Assembly: GCA_022842845.1 (NCBI GenBank)
Contig: JALHOT010000012.1
Location: forward strand, 31,064 to 95,063
Reading direction: 5' to 3'
Origin: Cyclobacteriaceae bacterium
Lineage (GTDB): Bacteria; Bacteroidota; Bacteroidia; Cytophagales; Cyclobacteriaceae
Length of the DNA stretch: 64,000 nucleotides
Part shown: piece by piece, positions 17,509-24,906 of the stretch
How the letters are laid out: each line of letters begins with the position of its first letter
Position numbering within the stretch: the stretch's first letter is position 1
Made by a program: the position numbers and the translations under genes
Notes under the pieces: generated by a model
What the model saw: only the letters and a program-made list of their open reading frames with translations
Told to the model about the DNA's origin: nothing
The model's database searches: none

Positions 17509-18432
17509 ATGAAAAAAGTAAAAGAGACAGCCGATATACCCCAAGCCAAGATTTTAAGGGTTTTCCAGCTTATTGGGCTACTAAAAAGTGGTGGCCGTAC
17601 GGTTAACCAGCTGGCACAGCAACTGGATGCCAATGCTCGCACTATCTATCGATACTTTAAACTATTAGAAGAGTTAGGCTTCATGATCGATCAGGACTTC
17701 CATGGTAAATTTTTCATACACCGTGAAGATGGCGAAAACCCAGAAGATCGGTTTTCTTTGGAAGAAGTGACCATGATGCGGCAACTCCTCCAAAGCGGAG
17801 CCAGCGGCCATCCCTTACAAGAAGCTATGCTACGCAAACTCTCCTTTCACTCAGAGGCCAGGGATCTGCCTGAGCAATTCTTAAAAATGAGAGTGGCCAA
17901 ATTATTCAGAACCCTGAACGAAGCCATTGAAGGAAAAAAACAAGTGTTACTGAAAAGCTACCACTCCGCCAACAGCCAGGAAATTAACGACAGGCTGGTT
18001 GAGCCCTTTCAGTTTGGAGAAGGATTTCAATCTGTATTGGCACTTGACACAAAAGATAAACAGAGTAAGTATTTTAAACTCGAACGCATTGGTGAAGTAG
18101 TTGTGTTAGATAAGCCCTATAAATTTGAAGCACTCCATCAGAAAAATGCTACTGATATATTTGGGCTGAGTGGCCGTAAGCAAATTTGGGTAAGTATGCG
18201 ACTGAGTCTTAAAGCTTGCATGCTGCTGCGTGAAGAGTTTCCGCTGTCAGTCAAGTACATTGAAAAAGACAATGAATCAGAGGAAAAGAGCTACTTGTTC
18301 AATGGCCCCGTTTTACATTTCAAAGGCATTGGCCGATTTGTCATGGGCCTGGCTGATGAAATTACCATTACCTCACCTCCTGAGTTTAAACAGTATATCA
18401 AAGACATACTGAAACAACAGAAATTAGTGTAA
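17509..18432 (+). CDS. HTH and WYL-domain transcriptional regulator (YafY type)
   Basis: A 307-residue regulator. Residues about 10-65 form a winged HTH of the HTH_11/DeoR kind (LKSGGRTVNQLAQQLDANAR, then TIYRYFKLLEELGFMI). A WYL ligand-sensing domain covers about 130-230 (EAIEGKKQVLLKSYHS, VEPFQFGEGFQSVLALD), with a C-terminal WCX-like part. WYL proteins often sense single-stranded DNA or second messengers and control stress or defence genes. The ATG at 17509 is used; a longer frame from 17437 would include the operator-like repeat. It sits 45 bp ahead of the UPF1-like helicase in the same direction, which hints at joint expression. Confidence 0.85.
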   Translation: MKKVKETADIPQAKILRVFQLIGLLKSGGRTVNQLAQQLDANARTIYRYFKLLEELGFMIDQDFHGKFFIHREDGENPEDRFSLEEVTMMRQLLQSGASGHPLQEAMLRKLSFHSEARDLPEQFLKMRVAKLFRTLNEAIEGKKQVLLKSYHSANSQEINDRLVEPFQFGEGFQSVLALDTKDKQSKYFKLERIGEVVVLDKPYKFEALHQKNATDIFGLSGRKQIWVSMRLSLKACMLLREEFPLSVKYIEKDNESEEKSYLFNGPVLHFKGIGRFVMGLADEITITSPPEFKQYIKDILKQQKLV

Positions 18433-18477
18433 TTCATAATCTTTCGAATGGCCTATGGCTAAACGATTCAATACTTC

Positions 18478-20433
18478 ATGGCCGCGACAGACGACTTAAA
18501 AAAAACCTTTACGCTCATTCAACAAGAGCGACAAGCTGACTTAGAACAATATCAACAGAAGATTCTCCAGAAATCCATTACGCAGAAAAAGAAAGATGGA
18601 GTCTGCTGGTACCCCGTAAAACTGGAAAAGACCTACATTGGTACAGGGGAAAGACTGATCATTGAAGTTCAAAGAACAAATAATTTCGAGCAGAGACATT
18701 CCTTTCAATCAGGCAAAGCAGTAAGCCTTTTTTCAAACGCCACCAATACACCGCAGAAAGATCATGTCGGTGGTGTCATCAACTATGTGCGCGACAACAA
18801 CATGGTGATTACCTTAAATGTTGATGAGCTACCCGATTGGATTGAGGATGGTGCCCTCGGTGTTGATGTGATGTTTGATGAAATCAGCTACCGCGAAATG
18901 GAATTCGCGCTGAAGACTGTGATAAAGGCTGAAGAGGGCAGAATTGTAGCACTCAGGAATATTTTACTAGGCTATCAAAGGGCTAAATTTAGTAATGAAG
19001 AGCCAAAGCATGATGGCCATGACGCTTCGTCAAAGTCACCATTGGCTGAAAAGAATACCCTCAACCCAAGCCAGCTAAAAGCGCTTGAAAAAGTATTGCA
19101 TGCACAGGATGTAGGCATCATTCATGGGCCTCCCGGCACCGGTAAAACGACCACCCTGGTTGAAGGTATTATCAGAACAGTTGCTGCTGAAAAGCAGGTA
19201 TTGGTGTGTGCACCCAGCAATGCAGCCATCGATCTGCTGGTAGAAAAACTAAGTGATCGTGGATTAAATGTGTTGCGCATCGGTCATCCAGCCAGGGTTA
19301 CTGAACAGAGTTTGAGTAAAACCTTAGATGCACGTATTGCAAACCATGAATATTACAAGGACCTGCGCGGCATGCGTAGAAAAATGGAAGAACTTCGCAC
19401 TTTAGCGTTTAAGTACAAGCGCAAGTTTGGACATGAAGAAAGAGCGCAACGGAAGTTATTACTCAACGAAGCTAAAGCATTAAAAGCTGATGCAGATGTT
19501 TTGGAGTTCTACATCACCAATAACCTGATTGAAAAAAGTGATGTAATCGCTTGTACTTTGGTGGGCTCTTCCCATTATGTGTTGCGCGGTAAAAAGTTCA
19601 ACAGTGTATTCATTGATGAAGCAGCGCAATCGCTGGAACCAGCCTGCTGGATTCCGCTCCTAAAAGCCCAGCGCGTAATTTTTGCAGGCGATCATCAACA
19701 GCTTCCCCCTACCATTAAATCATACGAAGCTGCCAAAGCAGGTTTAGCAGAAACGCTAATGGAGAAGTGTATACGCCATCAACCCGAAACGGCCAGCATG
19801 CTTCAAACCCAGTATAGAATGCATGAAGCCATCATGCGCTTTTCATCAGACTATTTTTATGATGGCGCATTGATCGCTGATGAGCGCGTAAAGAACCACT
19901 TATTAAAAGAGGATGATGCTCCCATTCTTTTTATTGATACTGCCGGATGTGGTTACGATGAAGTTCAAGATCCTGAAACCCTGAGTCGTTTCAATAAAGA
20001 AGAAGCAGTACTACTGATCCGAAATGTTGAAAACCTGATCCATGAATTCGGTGAAGAGCGATGGCTGGAAGAAAAAATCAGTCTGGGTATTATAACACCT
20101 TATAGTGCCCAAGTCGAGTACATCACTAAACTGGCAGAAGATTCAGCCACCTTGGTCAACCTAAAGCAACTGGTAACGATCAATACTGTTGATGCCTTTC
20201 AGGGACAAGAAAGAGATGTGATTGCCATCAGCCTGGTGCGCTCCAATGATAAAGGTGAGGTTGGATTTTTGGGCGACATCCGAAGAACGAATGTGGCGCT
20301 TACCCGGGCGCGTAAAAAATTGATGGTCATCGGTGACAGTGCCACCCTTGGCTCCCACCCGTTCTATCTTCAATGGTTGGAATACATCCAGGCGAATGAC
20401 TTTTACAAAAGTGCTTTCGAATTAATGAATTAG
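18478..20433 (+). CDS. UPF1/SMUBP-2-like superfamily I helicase
   Basis: A 651-residue SF1B-type helicase related to eukaryotic UPF1 and IGHMBP2. Residues about 1-150 hold the 1B/OB-like N-terminal part. The Q-motif precedes LNPSQLKALEKVL. Walker A is GPPGTGKTT near residue 221, motif Ia VCAPSNAAIDLL, and motif II (DEAA) in VFIDEAAQSLEPACWIPLL. Motif III is FAGDHQQLPPT, motif IV QYRMHEAIMRFSS, motif V TVDAFQGQERDVIAISLVRS and motif VI NVALTRARKKL. All helicase motifs are present, so it should be active. Bacterial members are widespread but poorly studied; DNA or RNA substrates are both possible. Confidence 0.92.
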   Translation: MAATDDLKKTFTLIQQERQADLEQYQQKILQKSITQKKKDGVCWYPVKLEKTYIGTGERLIIEVQRTNNFEQRHSFQSGKAVSLFSNATNTPQKDHVGGVINYVRDNNMVITLNVDELPDWIEDGALGVDVMFDEISYREMEFALKTVIKAEEGRIVALRNILLGYQRAKFSNEEPKHDGHDASSKSPLAEKNTLNPSQLKALEKVLHAQDVGIIHGPPGTGKTTTLVEGIIRTVAAEKQVLVCAPSNAAIDLLVEKLSDRGLNVLRIGHPARVTEQSLSKTLDARIANHEYYKDLRGMRRKMEELRTLAFKYKRKFGHEERAQRKLLLNEAKALKADADVLEFYITNNLIEKSDVIACTLVGSSHYVLRGKKFNSVFIDEAAQSLEPACWIPLLKAQRVIFAGDHQQLPPTIKSYEAAKAGLAETLMEKCIRHQPETASMLQTQYRMHEAIMRFSSDYFYDGALIADERVKNHLLKEDDAPILFIDTAGCGYDEVQDPETLSRFNKEEAVLLIRNVENLIHEFGEERWLEEKISLGIITPYSAQVEYITKLAEDSATLVNLKQLVTINTVDAFQGQERDVIAISLVRSNDKGEVGFLGDIRRTNVALTRARKKLMVIGDSATLGSHPFYLQWLEYIQANDFYKSAFELMN

Positions 20434-20451
20434 ACAATTTTTTTTGATAAA

Positions 20452-20503
20452 ATGTAAACTTTATTTGACATGTATCCGTATAATTGTCAAATAAACTTTA
20501 CAT
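20452..20503. promoter_or_regulatory. Large dyad operator ahead of the membrane protein/HTH pair
   Basis: ATGTAAACTTTATTTGACA and TGTCAAATAAACTTTACAT match as inverted repeats at 18 of 19 positions, separated by 14 bp, ending three bases before the ATG at 20507. Such a dyad suits a dimeric HTH repressor, most simply the small XRE protein encoded by the second gene. Confidence 0.6.
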
Positions 20504-20506
20504 TAT

Positions 20507-20953
20507 ATGAATACAAAACTTCTGCTTCCCCGAAAATTCAAGTACGTAGGGATGATTCTCACAGTCATTCTCATGTCTTTTGGCATTGCCAATATGTACT
20601 TTGAATTTATGTTTGAAATCTACACACCCTTCGCAGTGCAAGGTCTATTGGATAGTAGTCAGCCTAATGAGCTCACTGACGAAATCCTTGGTGGTGGACT
20701 AATTATCAGTTTAATGTTGTTGGCTTTTTCGAAAGAAAAGATTGAAGATGAGTTTGTAAGCAAAATGAGACTTGAATCCCTACTGTGGGCGGTTTACGTA
20801 AATTATACATTGCTGATTCTGGCATTCTTCCTGGTATATGGAAGTCCCTTTTTTGATGTGATTGTGTATAACATGTATACCATTCTGATCTTTTTCATCG
20901 GCCGGTTCAATTTCCTGATGTATCGCCATTTACAAACCCCTGAAAACGACTAA
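20507..20953 (+). CDS. Four-helix membrane protein next to a small HTH regulator
   Basis: A 148-residue protein with about four hydrophobic helices (near 15-33, 63-80, 93-115 and 120-138). It has a charged loop KEKIEDEFVSKMRLES between helices two and three. This layout, with a small XRE-type regulator immediately downstream, matches DUF2178-type membrane protein/HTH pairs known from many bacteria; the role is unknown. The gene follows a 19-bp dyad by three bases and ends two bases before the HTH gene. Confidence 0.8.
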   Translation: MNTKLLLPRKFKYVGMILTVILMSFGIANMYFEFMFEIYTPFAVQGLLDSSQPNELTDEILGGGLIISLMLLAFSKEKIEDEFVSKMRLESLLWAVYVNYTLLILAFFLVYGSPFFDVIVYNMYTILIFFIGRFNFLMYRHLQTPEND

Positions 20954-20955
20954 GT

Positions 20956-21156
20956 ATGAAAAATACGATTCGCGTTCAGCGCGCCATTAAAAACATAACG
21001 CAGGCGCAATTGGCAGAAGCCATTGGTGTTTCGCGTCAAACCATTAATACGATTGAGTCGGGTAAGTATGTACCCTCCACTGTTTTAGCCTTGAAAATGG
21101 CCAAGGTTTTTGAAAAACCTGTCGAAGAACTTTTTGAGTTAGAGGCTGGAGATTAA
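20956..21156 (+). CDS. Small XRE-family HTH regulator
   Basis: A 66-residue protein that is almost only a Cro/C1-type helix-turn-helix: TQAQLAEAIGVSRQTINTIE is the core, followed by SGKYVPSTVLALKMAKVFEKPVEELFELE. It belongs to the YozG/HTH_3 group of minimal repressors. It begins two bases after the membrane protein gene and probably binds the dyad upstream of it, giving autoregulation of the pair. Confidence 0.88.
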   Translation: MKNTIRVQRAIKNITQAQLAEAIGVSRQTINTIESGKYVPSTVLALKMAKVFEKPVEELFELEAGD

Positions 21157-21306
21157 GCTCAAAGAAATATTACTATCGTTTTTCGAAACAGTTTTAACTG
21201 TATCAGCAGGAGTTAGACTATGTAAAGCCAAATTTTATCAATAAATGGCTTACATCTCTATTGAAGTAAATGAAGAATGTGGCTATTAAAAAAAACTTAT
21301 TTAGAA

Positions 21307-21930
21307 ATGAAAAAACGCACAAAACTTTTAATCGTTCCAATGATATTTTTTATGCTTAACTGCTCAAAAGAAAAACCTAGTCTGGAACCAGATCACTCAG
21401 TTGATAATCAAGCTCTAAAAGAAATGTATTTAAAAGATATCGAGATAAGAGAACAAGATGAAAGAACAGATACTGTTAATCTGGAGAGTTTTGATAAGGT
21501 TCACAGGGAGAAAGTATTTGAACTACTTGCTGATAACAAAATAGTATCTCCTAATGATAAATACAGGGCAGCACTAATTCTTCAACACACAGCCGCAAAA
21601 ATATGCGATGGAGAAATTACAAGTATTAGCCCGGAAAACTATCTTCTTGCTTATCATCTTTCTCAAAACGCCATGCTTAAAACGCCAAAAGCAAGGGATT
21701 TAAACATCCCTCGAATGGTTGCATTAAATTACGACAGATACTTACTTTATTCCCAGGGTTATCAGAAATACGGCACTCAGCTAATCTTTGATGACACAAG
21801 TGGAGAAATGGTGTTGGCGCCAATGGATACAACATTAGCCACAGATCAGGAAAGATCTCAATATCAAGTTGAACCGCTACGCGTTCTTTTAAGTAAACAT
21901 AAAATTAAATCATTACCACCAAGTAATTAG
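21307..21930 (+). CDS. Putative lipoprotein, DUF6624-like
   Basis: A 207-residue exported protein. The N-terminus MKKRTKLLIVPMIFFMLNC is a lipoprotein signal with Cys19 as the lipidation site. The body has the pattern VHREKVFELLADNKIVSPND, KYRAALILQHTA, then YLLAYHLSQNAMLK and LNYDRYLLYSQGYQKYGTQL, which resembles DUF6624 proteins. An upstream in-frame ATG (21277) would add ten residues before the signal and is unlikely. The region is lower in GC than its neighbours and followed by 470 bp without an intact gene, suggesting an acquired or decaying segment. Function is unknown. Confidence 0.75.
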   Translation: MKKRTKLLIVPMIFFMLNCSKEKPSLEPDHSVDNQALKEMYLKDIEIREQDERTDTVNLESFDKVHREKVFELLADNKIVSPNDKYRAALILQHTAAKICDGEITSISPENYLLAYHLSQNAMLKTPKARDLNIPRMVALNYDRYLLYSQGYQKYGTQLIFDDTSGEMVLAPMDTTLATDQERSQYQVEPLRVLLSKHKIKSLPPSN

Positions 21931-21940
21931 TAATCCTTAT

Positions 21941-22157
21941 CTAACAAAAAAATATAGAAGCATTACCTGTTCCAGACTCCCAAACATAAGTGTAGCATAT
22001 AGGTGTTGAAGCGCTGCCAAACATTATTTCAATCATATTACCTATAAAATCATATTTATATGTACTTGTACCAGCACACCTTTAATTTTATTAGTTTTCC
22101 TTGAATGTCGTGTTCGTAATTTAGGGATATCAAAAACGATGAAGAGAATGAAAATTG
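21941..22157 (-). pseudogene. Frameshifted remnant of a YD-type repeat protein
   Basis: On the minus strand one frame reads LNYEHDIQGKLIKL and then meets a stop, while the adjacent frame picks up as STYKYDFIGNMIEIMFG and runs through TYVWESGTGNASIFFC to a TAG at 21941. The YExDxxGxLI pattern is typical of RHS/YD-repeat-like lipoproteins of Bacteroidota. No start codon or complete domain remains, so this looks like a decayed C-terminal fragment. The rest of the gap 21931-22402 shows only AT-rich sequence and a hairpin at 22304-22339. Confidence 0.35.
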
Positions 22158-22303
22158 TCAGAAAGTAATACGCTAATAAATACTAACTAAAGAAAAACTA
22201 CAAATGCTTGTCGTTTTATAATAATTACCGACAATTACAGCATCATGTACTCTGGTTCAATAACAATAGGCCATGGGTAACTTAAGTCTATTGGCCTCTT
22301 AAC

Positions 22304-22339
22304 AAATAAGGTGGCCATGTTATCATAGTCACCTTATTT
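22304..22339. terminator. Intrinsic terminator-like hairpin
   Basis: AAATAAGGTG pairs with CACCTTATTT around a 16-nt loop. It lies 64 bp past the stop of the zinc-transport operon (minus strand) and is flanked by T-rich sequence on both strands. Confidence 0.55.
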
Positions 22340-22402
22340 TCATGCTTGGCTAGCCGTATTAGAACGGTAAAATTAATTTTATACCTGATTTATTCTTTAC
22401 CA

Positions 22403-22840
22403 CTACTTACTCACCAAAACGGCATCAGTTAAAATAAAATTCACGTGCTCTATGTCTTCTGCATTTAGCTTGAGTTTACCTTTCACGGTAATTAAATCAT
22501 CGACCTGAAATTTCGGTAAGCCTTTGACGAAGGTAACTTCGGCAATAGACTCAGGACCGGCACCACCGCAGAAGAAACACTGGCTCATAGGATATTTTGA
22601 GATGATAATGTAATTACCATCTTCCGGAGCAAAAGGCACATAGAAACCTTGAATCGTTATTTCTTTGCCTTCCAGGGCTTTTATCTCAGCTGTAAAATTC
22701 GGGTAGAATAAATACTCCCCTATCTTCTCATAGTACTTGGGTTCGAATTTGGTCTTGGCAAATTCGTTCCACATGTCTTTAGTCTGTGCGCTTGCAGAAG
22801 CACCAACAATCAAAAAAAATAACACCAAAAAATTCTTCAT
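22403..22840 (-). CDS. Periplasmic DUF3299-like protein of the putative zinc transport operon
   Basis: A 145-residue exported protein with a signal peptide (MKNFLVLFFLIVGASASAQ). The C-terminal half carries QCFFCGGAGPESIAEV, a Cys pair and acidic residues that could bind metal, within a small OB-like fold (EITIQGFYVPF, DLITVKGKLKLN). It resembles DUF3299-type proteins that accompany ABC transporters of this kind. It is the last gene of a three-gene minus-strand unit, 44 bp after the permease. A metal-delivery role is inferred from the operon. Confidence 0.75.
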   Translation of the reverse strand: MKNFLVLFFLIVGASASAQTKDMWNEFAKTKFEPKYYEKIGEYLFYPNFTAEIKALEGKEITIQGFYVPFAPEDGNYIIISKYPMSQCFFCGGAGPESIAEVTFVKGLPKFQVDDLITVKGKLKLNAEDIEHVNFILTDAVLVSK

Positions 22841-22884
22841 ATCTACATTATCAAATTTTCAAATCACGTAATGTTCAAATCAAT

Positions 22885-24165
22885 TTAGTTTCCCGCCAAA
22901 ACTTTCGAAATATCTGTTTTATATGCTTGCCAGGCAGGTATAATGGCGCATAGCAGTCCTAATAACAAACTTCCAGCCAAAAGTATCCATTCTTCTGTAT
23001 AGAAAACAAGTGCTGTCACACCAGCTTTCTGGGCTTCTTCTATTAAGTTGGCAATGAGGGCTAAAATACCATGGCCAAGCCCCAAACCAATTAGGCTGCC
23101 CACAGTCGTTAAAAGTATTCCCTCTAAAAGTATTGTAAAGACTAGTTTTAAACGGCTCGCTCCCATAGAGCGCATAATAGCCAAATCATATCTTCTTTCT
23201 TTCAACGAATTATAAAGAGCAATGAAAATACTGAGTCCAGAAATAAAGATCAGCACATAGGCAAAGGCCATCAGAGCATCTACTCCTACCCCCAGTATTG
23301 AAAATAAACGCGCAGTTTCAAAGGCAGGTGAAGCCGCCTGCAATGAACTCTGAGAATTAACGATACGCGGCATTTGCACTGCCCCCATAGGCGAGCGGTA
23401 CTCCAGGAGCATGGCCGTTATTTCGTGCGTTGAATCATTGGCTGAAACTGAGGGGACTAGAACAGAAGGTTTAAAATCAGCCGACACTTCGAGTTGATGA
23501 TCTTCTGGATCATCGTGATGATGATGGTCCTCTTCCTCTCCTTCTGCATGCTCTTCATGCATAATCCAAACACTTTCCACATTTGTGAAAATAAGGTTAT
23601 CGATAACAGTGTTGGATGGCTTCATAATACCCACTACCTTAAACTGGTGTGCGTCATGCGCATGTCCTCCTTCTGTCATGCCATGGGCGCTGGCAAAGAC
23701 ATCACCCATCTTCAGCTTACCGAGCAGAGCAACATTACTGCCTATTGTTACCTCAAGATTTTTTGTCCACCACTTACCTTCTGCCAATTGCATTTCATAC
23801 AAATCAGCATACTGCTGATTTGTGCCTACAATTCTGAAGAGTTGATAGCTATCACCTAAGGCTAAGGGGATGGCTTGTTTGATCAAGCGGTTCTTCGCAA
23901 TTCTCTCCGCTTCATTCAGTTTGATGTTACCCGTAGGATAATCAATATGAAAGATATTACACAAAATCAGCTGCAAAGGACTGCCTTTGGCACCTACTAC
24001 TAAGTCAATACCTCTTCCGTTTTTTGCAATGTTCTCTTGCAATTGATTATTAAAAAGTAATAAGAGCGTTATTACGGCAATGCCCAGTGCGAGTAAGACA
24101 ATATTTAAAACAGTGTTAAGGGGTTTTGCCAGCAGGTAATTCCAGACAAGTTTAATGACTGACAT
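22885..24165 (-). CDS. FtsX/MacB-type ABC permease with a His-rich periplasmic loop
   Basis: A 426-residue permease with the four-helix MacB/FtsX plan: helix 1 at about 15-38, a large periplasmic domain, and three helices from about 300 to 415 (LMAFAYVLIFISGLSIFIAL and onwards). The periplasmic domain contains HGMTEGGHAHDAHQF and a stretch EEHAEGEEEDHHHHDDPEDH near residues 205-224, a likely metal-binding segment. MacB-fold ABC systems with His-rich parts have been linked to zinc uptake (the Zrg system of Vibrio). The ATPase gene is four bases upstream. Confidence 0.87.
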   Translation of the reverse strand: MSVIKLVWNYLLAKPLNTVLNIVLLALGIAVITLLLLFNNQLQENIAKNGRGIDLVVGAKGSPLQLILCNIFHIDYPTGNIKLNEAERIAKNRLIKQAIPLALGDSYQLFRIVGTNQQYADLYEMQLAEGKWWTKNLEVTIGSNVALLGKLKMGDVFASAHGMTEGGHAHDAHQFKVVGIMKPSNTVIDNLIFTNVESVWIMHEEHAEGEEEDHHHHDDPEDHQLEVSADFKPSVLVPSVSANDSTHEITAMLLEYRSPMGAVQMPRIVNSQSSLQAASPAFETARLFSILGVGVDALMAFAYVLIFISGLSIFIALYNSLKERRYDLAIMRSMGASRLKLVFTILLEGILLTTVGSLIGLGLGHGILALIANLIEEAQKAGVTALVFYTEEWILLAGSLLLGLLCAIIPAWQAYKTDISKVLAGN

Positions 24166-24169
24166 AGTA

Positions 24170-24808
24170 CTACAATTTGGGCGTTAAAATAACTTGTTTA
24201 TTGATATAGCTTTTGATACGTTGATCGTGTGTAGCTACAATTAATGATGCCTTATTTTCTCTAGCCACTTCCATTAAAAGTTGAATTACCTGTTCACAAC
24301 TTGTATCATCTAAAGCAGAGGTGGGTTCATCAGCCAGAATGATGGCGGGCTTGTGCATTACTGCCCGGGCAATAGCCACCCGTTGTGCCTGGCCCTGACT
24401 GATCTCAGTAACTTTTGCTGTACGCTTAGAATCGATGCCTAGTCTCTCCAATATTTCACTTATCCGCTTCTCGTCAATGTTTGTACCTGCCAGGTAAGGA
24501 GCCAACTTCAAATTATCTTCTACGCTGAGGGCCGTAATCAAATGATTTTTCTGAAAAATAAACCCCATGTGTTTACCACGAAAGGCATCCAGTGCACTCT
24601 CTGAAAGCTGAGAAAGCTCTTGCCCAAGCGTTATCACTGACCCCCGATAATTGCGCAATAAGCCACCAAGTATGTGCAGTAGTGTAGTTTTTCCAGATCC
24701 GGAAGAGCCTAGCAACAGACAATGCTCGCCACTATTTATGGTAAAATCGGGGAAAGAAATGGCTTTTTGGCCATTATAGGCATATACTAAACCTTTAACC
24801 TCAATCAT
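24170..24808 (-). CDS. ABC transporter ATP-binding protein (MacB/LolD-like)
   Basis: A 212-residue ATPase. Walker A is GSSGSGKTT near residues 34-42. The Q-loop is in FIFQKNHLI, the signature ISQGQAQRVAIARAVMH is a variant of LSGGQ, Walker B is AIILADEPTSALD, and the H-loop is IVATHD. It is most like LolD/MacB ATPases, which pair with FtsX-type permeases, and it precedes such a permease by four bases. A 15-bp palindrome sits only 8 bp before its ATG, so the operon is probably metal-regulated. Confidence 0.92.
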   Translation of the reverse strand: MIEVKGLVYAYNGQKAISFPDFTINSGEHCLLLGSSGSGKTTLLHILGGLLRNYRGSVITLGQELSQLSESALDAFRGKHMGFIFQKNHLITALSVEDNLKLAPYLAGTNIDEKRISEILERLGIDSKRTAKVTEISQGQAQRVAIARAVMHKPAIILADEPTSALDDTSCEQVIQLLMEVARENKASLIVATHDQRIKSYINKQVILTPKL

Positions 24809-24815
24809 AATTTAA

Positions 24816-24830
24816 TGCAACAATGTTGCA
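24816..24830. promoter_or_regulatory. Fur/Zur-type 7-1-7 palindrome upstream of the metal ABC operon
   Basis: TGCAACA-A-TGTTGCA is a perfect 7-1-7 inverted repeat, the architecture bound by Fur-family dimers (Fur, Zur, PerR). It lies 8 bp before the start of the three-gene ABC operon. Given the His-rich permease, Zur is the best candidate; this is inference. Confidence 0.55.
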
Positions 24831-24858
24831 ATTTAGTTATTCTCTCATTTAAACAAAA

Positions 24859-24881
24859 GAGTCAGGCAAAATACCTGACTC
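24859..24881 (-). terminator. Intrinsic terminator of the sortilin-like gene
   Basis: On the minus strand GAGTCAGG/CCTGACTC (8 bp) with a TATTTTG loop is followed by TTTTGTTT. It is 26 bp past the stop of the 1082-residue gene and before the metal-transport operon. Confidence 0.85.
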
Positions 24882-24906
24882 TCTTCTTTAAGCCAATTTA
24901 AGTCTA

